Source: Gordonia prachuapensis (GTDB lineage: Bacteria; Actinomycetota; Actinomycetes; Mycobacteriales; Mycobacteriaceae). From it: 64,000 nt of DNA. Made by a program: the position numbers and the translations under genes. Below, piece after piece: positions 25,656 through 31,921 of the stretch. Where the stretch lies: positions 1 through 64,000 of the forward strand of contig NZ_JAZDUE010000012.1 in NCBI RefSeq assembly GCF_036350515.1, written 5' to 3'. How positions within the stretch are numbered: position 1 is the first letter of the stretch; each line of letters opens with the position of its first letter. The notes beneath the pieces are model-generated. The model was not told the DNA's origin. It worked only from the letters and a program-made list of their open reading frames with translations, and made no database searches.

Positions 25656-26755
25656 CGAACTCCTCCATCATTCGCGGCGCCGGCGACGCTCTCGGCACGG
25701 TCGTTGCCCAATAGCGTCGTCACCACGTCAGCGGTGTACGGCGCCAACAGGATTCCGTTGCGTCCGTGGCCGGTGGCGACGACGACCCGCTCGTCGACTC
25801 GGCGGACGACGGGCAGACCGTCGGGGGAACAGGGCCGCAGTCCGGCGCCGGCCTCGATCAGTTCGTAAGTCCGAAGGCCCGGCATCAGCTCCACAGCATC
25901 GGACAGCAGGTCCGTCACGCCCCCGACATCCGGGGCGACCGCGGTCTCGTCGAAGGGTTCGTACTGGGTCGCGCCAACGACGACACCATCGTGGCGTGGC
26001 ACCAGGTACACCGACCGGCCGTGCATGCGAGCCCGCACCACATGCGTCGGCGACGGCACCGACCAGCGGGTGCGGCGTAGCCGCAACACTTCGCCCTTGG
26101 CGGCGTACAACCCGAGATCTGCGGCGAGCGCCCGGCTGCCCAGTCCCGCGGCGACGACGATCTCGTCGGCGTCGAGGGCCGACAGATCGGTGACCTCGTC
26201 GTCGACGATGTCCCCTCCGCTGTCGGTGATCGCCGTCCGCAGGCGACCGAGCAGCCGACGATTGTCGACGGCGCCTTCGCCGGTGGCGAGAAAGCCGCTG
26301 TGCAGTCGCGAGCTCAGTCCCGACTCGAGCTGTCGGATCTCACTCGGGCCGACGGGCCGCAGATCGTCGTGCGCCCGAGGCTGTCGCGCCCAGACGAAGT
26401 CGGCGAGGGTCCTGAGGTGCTCGGCGTCGGCGGACGCGGCGGCGACGAAGAGTGAGTCGGTGGCCGCGAGGATCTGCGGGTCGTCCAGCCGCGCCAGCAA
26501 GGCCGGCCAACGGCGGACCGACTCCACCGACAACTCCAGCAAAGCGTCCTCGCCGGGGTGCCCCTCTCCCAACGAGCCCAACATCCCCGCCGCCACCCAG
26601 GCCGCCCGACGATCGGTCCCGGCGTCGTGGACGCGGACCCGCCAACCGGCATCGATCGCGGCCAATGCGCAGGTCAGGCCGATGACGCCGCCGCCGACGA
26701 CGGCGAGTTCACGGGTTGTTCGATGGTGTGTGTCGGCATGCGCCACGCAGATCAT
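25652..26755 (-). CDS. thiO: glycine oxidase
   Basis: ThiO oxidises glycine to dehydroglycine, giving the imine used by ThiG. The 367-residue FAD enzyme has the dinucleotide-binding fold ELAVVGGGVIGLTCALAAIDAGWRVRVHD (about 16-44), the DAO-family middle, and the C-terminal ATGHGRNGILLAPYTADVV. The start is unsettled: ATG 26755 sits directly after GAAGGAAGG, while GTG 26746 has that ribosome-binding site at better spacing (9 bases). It is the first gene of the thi operon and lies just downstream of a TPP riboswitch. Confidence 0.93.
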   Translation of the reverse strand: MICVAHADTHHRTTRELAVVGGGVIGLTCALAAIDAGWRVRVHDAGTDRRAAWVAAGMLGSLGEGHPGEDALLELSVESVRRWPALLARLDDPQILAATDSLFVAAASADAEHLRTLADFVWARQPRAHDDLRPVGPSEIRQLESGLSSRLHSGFLATGEGAVDNRRLLGRLRTAITDSGGDIVDDEVTDLSALDADEIVVAAGLGSRALAADLGLYAAKGEVLRLRRTRWSVPSPTHVVRARMHGRSVYLVPRHDGVVVGATQYEPFDETAVAPDVGGVTDLLSDAVELMPGLRTYELIEAGAGLRPCSPDGLPVVRRVDERVVVATGHGRNGILLAPYTADVVTTLLGNDRAESVAGAANDGGVR

Positions 26756-26757
26756 CC

Positions 26758-26845
26758 TTCCTTCGCCGGCATTACCCGGATCAGGTCAAACGGTCAGCGG
26801 AGGGTCGTTCCGCACTCTCAGCCCGGCGTACCCCGGACTCCCGTG
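26758..26845 (-). promoter_or_regulatory. TPP riboswitch (THI element)
   Basis: Read on the minus strand, this leader contains the TPP core in order: CCGGGGTACGCCGGG, then CTGAGAG, then ACCCTCCGCTGACCG, then GACCTGATCCGGGTAATGCC, directly before GAAGGAAGG and the thiO start. The CUGAGA and ACCUGAUC-GGUAAUGCC blocks are the conserved pyrimidine- and pyrophosphate-sensor segments. The ribosome-binding site follows the aptamer by a few bases, so control is probably at translation initiation. Confidence 0.95.
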
Positions 26846-26866
26846 TCGTACTCCTCCAGAGTAGCG

Positions 26867-26945
26867 GTGACCAGAATCTGCATCGTGAGGGCCGTCCGAG
26901 GGGCTATTCCCCTCGGAGCGGCCTGAGGACGCAGATTTTCGTCAT
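26867..26945. repeat. long imperfect inverted repeat upstream of the riboswitch
   Basis: Arms 26867-26903 and 26909-26945 match at 28 of 37 positions around a 5-base loop (ctatt). The inner stem TCCGAGGGG/CCCCTCGGA is perfect. It lies just upstream of the TPP element in the thiO-thiE divergent region. It may be a terminator, a leader structure or the remnant of a small palindromic element. Confidence 0.65.
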
Positions 26946-26979
26946 GTCCGTGCCGCACGGCCGGACGAGGGAGGCCTTC

Positions 26980-27189
26980 GTGACGCACGCTCCTTCGTTG
27001 CGGGCTCCTCAGGCAGCGGTGGTGACGCACGCTCCTTCGTCGCGGGCTCCTCAGGCAGCGGTGGTGACGCACGCTCCTTCGTCGCGGGCTCCTCAGGCAG
27101 CGGTGGTGACGCACGCTCCTTCGTCGCGGGCTCCTCAGGCAACGGTGGTGACGCACGCTCCTTCGTCGCGGGCTCCTCAGGCAGCAGTG
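26980..27189. repeat. five tandem 42-bp repeats
   Basis: Units begin at 26980, 27022, 27064, 27106 and 27148, each GTGACGCACGCTCCTTCGTC followed by GCGGGCTCCTCAGGCAGCGGTG with one or two changes. The array ends 15 bp before thiE. Copies 2 and 3 appear identical. There are no unique spacers, so it is not a CRISPR array. Read in reverse, the unit contains CCTGAGGAG and GCGTCAC, shared with the intergenic elements at 34467 and 58025. Confidence 0.9.
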
Positions 27190-27204
27190 GGGTGACGCAC
27201 TAGC

Positions 27205-27888
27205 GTGACCATCGTGACCGACATCCGAACCACGAGGATCGCGCGCCTCACCGACTCCCGTCTGTACCTGTGCACCGACGCCCGCCGTGAGCGCGGCGAC
27301 CTGGTCGACTTCGTGTCCGCCGCGGTGGCCGGTGGGGTCGACATCGTCCAGCTGCGCGACAAGGGCTCACCGGGGGAAGCGGCGTTCGGTGCGCTCGAGG
27401 CGCGAGAGGAACTCGAGATCCTGGGGCGGATACGTGAGGTGGTCGACCGCCGTGGCGCGCTGCTCGCCGTCAACGATCGTGCCGACATCGCCTCGCTGGC
27501 CGGGGCAGATGTCCTGCACGTCGGCCAGGGCGATCTGCCCGCCGACATGGCCCGGCGGGTGGCCGGAGACGGGATCGCCATCGGCATCTCGACGCACGAC
27601 ACCGACCAGATGCGGCACGCTGTCGACGACGACGATGTCGACTACTTCTGCGTGGGACCGTGCTGGCCGACCCCGACGAAGCCGGGCCGGTCGGCACCCG
27701 GCCTCGACCTGGTCGCGGCGGCTGCGGCGACCGGGACCGACAAACCCTGGTTCGCCATCGGAGGCATCGACGCCGATCGCCTCGACGCGGTCACCTCCGC
27801 CGGTGCGCGACGAGCCGTGGTGGTCCGCGCCATCACCGCGGCCGAGGACGCCACAACAGCGGCGGCGGAACTCCGCGGCCGCTTCTGA
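27205..27888 (+). CDS. thiE: thiamine-phosphate synthase
   Basis: ThiE joins hydroxymethylpyrimidine diphosphate and thiazole phosphate to thiamine phosphate. The 227-residue TIM barrel shows RLYLCTDAR, VDIVQLRDKGSPGEAAF, LLAVNDRADIASLAGADVLHVGQGDLP, YFCVGPCWPTPTKPG and WFAIGGIDADRLDAVTSAGARRAVVVRAI, the canonical phosphate- and substrate-binding blocks. GTG 27205 or GTG 27214 is the start. It is divergent from thiO, as in M. tuberculosis. No TPP element is seen before it; the 42-bp repeats end 15 bp upstream. Confidence 0.95.
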   Translation: MTIVTDIRTTRIARLTDSRLYLCTDARRERGDLVDFVSAAVAGGVDIVQLRDKGSPGEAAFGALEAREELEILGRIREVVDRRGALLAVNDRADIASLAGADVLHVGQGDLPADMARRVAGDGIAIGISTHDTDQMRHAVDDDDVDYFCVGPCWPTPTKPGRSAPGLDLVAAAAATGTDKPWFAIGGIDADRLDAVTSAGARRAVVVRAITAAEDATTAAAELRGRF

Positions 27889-27900
27889 GCTCCCACGCGT

Positions 27901-27942
27901 CGCCCGTTCGGCCGATAAGTCGGTTGCTACCCGGAACGGGCG
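27901..27942 (+). terminator. inverted repeat after thiE
   Basis: CGCCCGTTC (27901-27909) and GAACGGGCG (27934-27942) form a perfect 9-bp stem with a long loop, 12 bp after the thiE stop. It may end thiE transcription. It overlaps the -35 hexamer proposed for the downstream gene, so an operator role is an alternative. Confidence 0.45.
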
Positions 27943-27953
27943 AGGTCTATGGT
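27924..27953 (+). promoter_or_regulatory. candidate promoter of the LeuA-like gene
   Basis: TTGCTA (27924-27929) and TATGGT (27948-27953, fitting TAnnnT) are 18 bp apart. Transcription would start near 27960-27964, at or just before the ATG of the leader ORF. Confidence 0.5.
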
Positions 27954-27963
27954 TGGCGCCATC

Positions 27964-28011
27964 ATGATGTGCAAGCAGAGCGCGCTCGTAACCCGCCGCA
28001 GCGGGGTCTGA
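27964..28011 (+). CDS. putative leaderless leader peptide
   Basis: The 15-codon ORF MMCKQSALVTRRSGV starts within a few bases of the predicted transcription start and ends inside the left arm of a strong hairpin. It contains one Cys, one Leu and two Val codons. Leader peptides of this shape control branched-chain amino acid or cysteine genes in actinobacteria by ribosome position. It has no ribosome-binding site, so translation would be leaderless. The inference rests on position only. Confidence 0.45.
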   Translation: MMCKQSALVTRRSGV

Positions 28012-28033
28012 TTCGACCGACCCCCCGCTGCGG
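27996..28033 (+). promoter_or_regulatory. attenuator-like hairpin
   Basis: CCGCAGCGGGGTC (27996-28008) pairs with GACCCCCCGCTGCGG (28019-28033), leaving a two-base bulge and a 10-base loop. The stop codon of the leader ORF falls immediately after the left arm, so a ribosome on the ORF would disrupt the stem. No T-run follows; it could instead control translation of the gene 56 bp downstream. Confidence 0.5.
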
Positions 28034-28088
28034 GGTCGCCTGCGTTGCCTGCCCGTCGGTCTCCATCTCCGATGAGAATTCAGATCCG

Positions 28089-28619
28089 ATGCACACCATT
28101 CAGCGTTATCCCAGTCATGGTCATCCCAGTCATGGTCATCCCAGTCCCGGCACATACGAGCCGTCGCGATGCGACCCGTTCCACGACCGATTCGGCCGCC
28201 CACTGCCCCGCGGTCTACGTGAGCAGGCGACCGGCCTGAACTGGCAGGACTTCCTCGAGGAGTTCGCGCCGCGCGGAGCCATCCGGCTCGGCACGTGGAC
28301 CTCGACCCGCGACCATCAGGACTCGGTCACCTGCCGGGCCACCATCGCCCTCGCCGACCGGATCATCTCCCTGCAGGCCACCGCGGCCGGCCCGATCGGG
28401 GCGCTGACCTCGATGCTGTATGACCTCGGCGCGCCGGTGCAGATCGTCGGCCTGCATCAGTACGTCGTCGACGACATGGTCATGACGTTCCTGCTGTGCG
28501 AGCACGATGACCGCCAGTGCTGGGCCTACGGAACCGGGCCGACCGCCGACGACGCGAACGTGAACGCCCTGATCGCCGGCGCCAATCGGCTGCTCAGCTC
28601 TGCGGGTCGAGCGCGCTGA
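28089..28619 (+). CDS. stand-alone LeuA regulatory (dimerisation) domain protein
   Basis: The 176-residue protein has no catalytic TIM barrel. Residues about 35-55 (DPFHDRFGRPLPRGLREQATG) and 80-176 (ATAAGPIGALTSMLYDLGAPVQIVGLHQ, then QCWAYGTGPTADDANVNALIAGANRLL) match the C-terminal leucine-binding regulatory domain of 2-isopropylmalate synthase. The N-terminus carries a 15-bp repeat giving PSHGH twice. It cannot condense substrate, so it may bind leucine, form mixed oligomers with LeuA, or be a relic. The leader ORF and hairpin upstream suggest it is regulated. Its last 26 bp overlap the convergent NUDIX gene. Confidence 0.75.
   Translation: MHTIQRYPSHGHPSHGHPSPGTYEPSRCDPFHDRFGRPLPRGLREQATGLNWQDFLEEFAPRGAIRLGTWTSTRDHQDSVTCRATIALADRIISLQATAAGPIGALTSMLYDLGAPVQIVGLHQYVVDDMVMTFLLCEHDDRQCWAYGTGPTADDANVNALIAGANRLLSSAGRAR
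28110..28146 (+). repeat. 15-bp in-frame repeat in LeuA-like gene
   Basis: CCCAGTCATGGTCAT occurs at 28110-28124 and 28125-28139, followed by a partial CCCAGTC. It encodes PSHGH twice near the protein N-terminus and is likely variable between strains. Confidence 0.75.
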
Positions 28620-29076
28620 TCCGCTCCTGCAGACGGGGCCAGGCCTTCTCGAATCCGGGGTGCAGCGGCAGGTTCGACACGTCGCCCTCCGGCACCCAAC
28701 GCAGTTCGGCGGACTCGAAGTTGGCGATCGTGTGCACGGGCTCGTCCACCTCGGCGATCACGGTCGTATAGGTCCAGCCGCTCGGCGCCTGGTGGGTCAC
28801 CAGCGCGGCGACCACGCGCAGTTCGCTGTCACCGATCCCGGCCTCTTCGTCGGCCTCCCTGATCGCGGTGTCGATCGCGCTCTCGTGGGAGTCGCGGGCG
28901 CCGCCCGGCAGCCCCCAGGTGCCGCCTTGATGGGACCACACGGCCCGGTGTTGGAGCAGGATCGCGATGGATCCGTCGGGCATCGGTGCCCGCAGCAACA
29001 GGCCTGCCGCCCCGTTACGGCCCCAGTAGCGTGAACCGTCCGGATCGACCACCCAACCGTCGCCGTCTCCGCGCAC
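28594..29076 (-). CDS. mutT3: NUDIX hydrolase, MutT3-like
   Basis: The 160-residue protein contains a complete NUDIX box, GGARDSHESAIDTAIREADEEAGI, after TWGLP. It should hydrolyse a nucleoside diphosphate derivative, possibly an oxidised nucleotide. GTG 29076 was chosen because AGGAGG lies four bases upstream; an ATG at 29109 or 29148 is an alternative. Its place between thiE and glnX matches mutT3 (Rv0413) of M. tuberculosis, which is the basis of the symbol. It overlaps the LeuA-like gene tail by 26 bp. Confidence 0.85.
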   Translation of the reverse strand: MRGDGDGWVVDPDGSRYWGRNGAAGLLLRAPMPDGSIAILLQHRAVWSHQGGTWGLPGGARDSHESAIDTAIREADEEAGIGDSELRVVAALVTHQAPSGWTYTTVIAEVDEPVHTIANFESAELRWVPEGDVSNLPLHPGFEKAWPRLQERISALDPQS

Positions 29077-29432
29077 CCTGCCTCCTGAATTCGTGACGCA
29101 CCCCGACATGAGTCCGAGGCCGGACGACACCCACCGTATGTGAGTCATTCGACAGTGACCAGTGCGCGAACCCGGAATTCACCGTGTGCGTCGATCGGGG
29201 TGACCCGATTCGGCGAGTCGCGGGACACGCCCCTCCCACCGAGCCGTGCACGCAGGTGAGAGCTAGGGTTGAGGCAGATGATCGGACCGCCGCACCCGTG
29301 TCCGGCGGTGGGCGAAACATCTGCACTGCCCGCGGCGACAGACAAGGTGGAGAACCGTGAACTCGACGCCGGCGCGACCGGCACGAACGGAAAGTGACGC
29401 CGGCATCATGGAGAGTTCGGAAGGCAGCTGAC
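29077..29432. other. divergent intergenic region, mutT3/glnX
   Basis: This 356-bp gap separates the NUDIX gene from glnX. Short open frames occur on both strands but none has a ribosome-binding site or a recognisable product. It should hold the promoters of mutT3 and of the glnX-glnH-pknG operon; no clear palindrome was seen. Confidence 0.4.
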
Positions 29433-30878
29433 GTGACCGGCGACGTCTCGCCCATGCGGACCGCGCTCACCCGCGCCGGTCGGACGATCCGACCCGGTCC
29501 CACAGCTCCCCCGATCCGGCAGGTCCTGTCCGATCGTCGCGATCTGGTGTCGTCGGCTCGGCAGCGCGCGCAGTCGCCGTTGACGACGCTGCGCCACTAC
29601 GCGGTCACCAGCCCGGGCAAGCTGATCCTGATCCTGGTGATCCTCGCCGTCGCCTGCCTCGCGACCGGGTTCTACGCCTCCACGACGCTGGAAAACCGGA
29701 CGCAGACGTTGCGGTTGATGATCGACCGGACCGAACCGCTCGCCGAGGCATCGCAAGTTCTCTACAGTTCGCTGTCGATCGCCGACGCCTCGGCGAACTC
29801 AGCGTTCATCTCCGGCGGTCTGGAATCGCCGGAGTTGCGGACCCGGTACTCCGACGCGCTGGCGACGGCGTCGTCGTCGCTCGTCATCGCGGCGGGCTCG
29901 GCCGAGGACGTCGGTGATGCGCCCGCCAGTACCGCGGACCGCGAGATCGACGCCGATCTCAACACGCTCGCCATCAGCATCCCCGTCTACAGCGGACTCG
30001 TCGAGGTCGCCCGGACCAACAACCGACTCGGCAATCCGGTCGGTTCGGCGTACCTCGGCGAGGCGTCGTCGCTCATGCAGGAGCGGATCCTGCCGGCGGC
30101 CCAGCGGCTGTATCAACGCCGCTCGATGGCGATCGCCGACCCACAGAGCGCCCTGACGAAGCCCCCGTGGGGGGTGTACGCCGCGCTCATCGCACTGATC
30201 ATCGGCCTCGTGATGACCACCCGCTATCTCGCCAAACGCACCCGGCGACGCTTCAACATCGGTGTACTCGCGGCGCTGATCGCGGTGGTCGTCGGCACCG
30301 TCTGGTTGCTGACGTCGGGACTGATGTCGGTCGCGGCCACCAACAATGCGCGCATCGACGGCTCGGCCCCGCTGCGGGAACTCACGTCGGCGCGCATCCT
30401 GACGCAGCAGGCGCGGTCGGCGGAGACGCTGTCCCTGGTGCGGCGCGGCGATCAGGACGATCTCGACCGCACTTTCGCCGACACGACCGCGGCGATCGAA
30501 CGTCTCCTCGATCGGGTCGACGGCAACCGTGGCGACTCCAGCGCCGTCACCGACGCGCAGCTCTACAACGCCAACTACGTACTCGACCGGTGGCGCGAGC
30601 TCGACGCGCAGGTCCGTCAGGAGATGGCAAACGGCAACTTCGCCCAAGCCCGGATGATGACCGTCGGTGACGGACGCCTCACCACCGCGCAGGCCTACCG
30701 CGACCTCGACCGGGCCCTCGTCGACTCCATCACCACCACCCGGCTCGAGTTCCGCGACGACATCAACACCGCGCAACGCGTCCTGGGATTCACCGGCACG
30801 GGCATCCTCATGCTCACCCTCTTCGCCGCCGCCGCGGTGGTGCTCGGGCTGATCCCGCGTATCCGGGAGTACCGATGA
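29433..30878 (+). CDS. glnX: GlnX membrane protein of the GlnX-GlnH-PknG relay
   Basis: The 481-residue protein has a basic cytosolic N-terminus, TM1 (about 63-82), a first extracytoplasmic helical region, two central helices (GVYAALIALIIGLVMTTRYLA and NIGVLAALIAVVVGTVWLLTSG), a second extracytoplasmic helical region and a last helix near the C-terminus. This is the plan of Rv0412c/GlnX, which receives the ligand signal from lipoprotein GlnH and passes it to PknG. GTG 29433 has GGAAGG upstream; GTG 29394 gives a longer form. The stop overlaps the glnH ATG by 4 bp. Confidence 0.9.
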   Translation: MTGDVSPMRTALTRAGRTIRPGPTAPPIRQVLSDRRDLVSSARQRAQSPLTTLRHYAVTSPGKLILILVILAVACLATGFYASTTLENRTQTLRLMIDRTEPLAEASQVLYSSLSIADASANSAFISGGLESPELRTRYSDALATASSSLVIAAGSAEDVGDAPASTADREIDADLNTLAISIPVYSGLVEVARTNNRLGNPVGSAYLGEASSLMQERILPAAQRLYQRRSMAIADPQSALTKPPWGVYAALIALIIGLVMTTRYLAKRTRRRFNIGVLAALIAVVVGTVWLLTSGLMSVAATNNARIDGSAPLRELTSARILTQQARSAETLSLVRRGDQDDLDRTFADTTAAIERLLDRVDGNRGDSSAVTDAQLYNANYVLDRWRELDAQVRQEMANGNFAQARMMTVGDGRLTTAQAYRDLDRALVDSITTTRLEFRDDINTAQRVLGFTGTGILMLTLFAAAAVVLGLIPRIREYR

Positions 30879-31882
30879 CCGCACGGCGCGCTTCGGGCAT
30901 CTCGATCAGACGGCTGCTGACGGCCGCCATCGTGCTCCTGGCGATCTGCGCATCGACGACAGCCTGTTTCCGCTTCCCCGCGCCGGATTCGCCCCCGCCC
31001 GTCGCGTTCGGCGTCAACCCGACGCCGCCCGGCGCCGAGAGCCAGGTCGCCCGCGAGCCCGTCCCGAACTCGCAGAACTGTGACGCGACGGTGAGCCTGC
31101 GACCGGGGCCGCTGCCACCGCCGAATCGGATGCCGCGGGGCAGCACGATGGCGGAGATCCAGGAACGCGGGCGCCTCATCGTCGGACTCGACATCGGCAG
31201 CAATCTGTTCAGCTTCCGCGATCCGATCAGCGGCGACATCCAGGGATTCGACGTCGACATCGCCCGGGCGGTGGCGCGCGCGATCTTCGGCAACCCGGCC
31301 ACCATCGAGTTCCGGGTCCTCAGCTCGGCCGACCGCACCCAGGCCCTCGTCGACGGCAGCGTGGACATCGTCGTGAAGACCATGAGCATCACCTGCGACC
31401 GGCTTCAGGAGGTGTCCTTCTCGACACCGTATTACGTTGCATATCAACGTATTCTGTCGACACGAAACTCCGGGGTGAACGGTCCCGCCGGGCTGGCGAA
31501 CAAGCGGGTGTGCGCCGCACGCGGAACCACCTCGATCGGGCGCCTCCAGGCCATCGCGCCCCGTGCCAGAATGGTCACGACGACCACCTGGGCGGATTGC
31601 CTGGTTCTGATGCAGCAGGGACAGGCAGACGCCGTGAGCACCGACGACGCCATCCTCGCCGGTCTCGCCGAACAGGACCCGTGGGTGCAGCTGGTCGGAC
31701 CGAGTCTGGGCGCGGAGTTCTACGGCGTGGGCATCCCCAAGGGTCGCGACGACATGGTGCGCTTCGTCAACGGGGTTCTGGACCGACTCCGGCTGACCGG
31801 AGAATGGCAGGAGATGTACAACCGGTGGCTGTCCATCCTGGGGCCCGCCTCCGGACCTCCACAACCCGTGTACCGAGACTGA
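30875..31882 (+). CDS. glnH: GlnH amino-acid-binding lipoprotein
   Basis: The 335-residue lipoprotein has a signal ending STTAC (Cys31), then a Pro-rich linker and a solute-binding domain (MAEIQERGRLIVGLDIGSNLFSFRDPISGDIQGFDVDIARAVARAIFG). In mycobacteria GlnH binds aspartate and glutamate and signals through GlnX to PknG rather than serving only uptake, as I recall the literature. There is no ABC permease or ATPase next to it, consistent with a sensor role. It is translationally coupled to glnX, and 39 bp separate it from pknG. Confidence 0.93.
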   Translation: MTARRASGISIRRLLTAAIVLLAICASTTACFRFPAPDSPPPVAFGVNPTPPGAESQVAREPVPNSQNCDATVSLRPGPLPPPNRMPRGSTMAEIQERGRLIVGLDIGSNLFSFRDPISGDIQGFDVDIARAVARAIFGNPATIEFRVLSSADRTQALVDGSVDIVVKTMSITCDRLQEVSFSTPYYVAYQRILSTRNSGVNGPAGLANKRVCAARGTTSIGRLQAIAPRARMVTTTTWADCLVLMQQGQADAVSTDDAILAGLAEQDPWVQLVGPSLGAEFYGVGIPKGRDDMVRFVNGVLDRLRLTGEWQEMYNRWLSILGPASGPPQPVYRD

Positions 31883-31921
31883 TAGGGGAGAAACCGATCG
31901 AGTGACGACGGCCGAGACGAT

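Noticed and set aside
26942..27142. repetitive peptide encoded by the 42-bp array
   Set aside because: The array is open because 42 is divisible by 3. There is no ribosome-binding site and no flanking coding signal on either strand.
26980..27189. CRISPR array
   Set aside because: Units are contiguous with no variable spacers, and no cas genes occur in the window.
29145..29384. 79-codon minus-strand ORF in the mutT3-glnX gap
   Set aside because: No ribosome-binding site, no recognisable sequence, and its position fits promoter DNA for the divergent genes.
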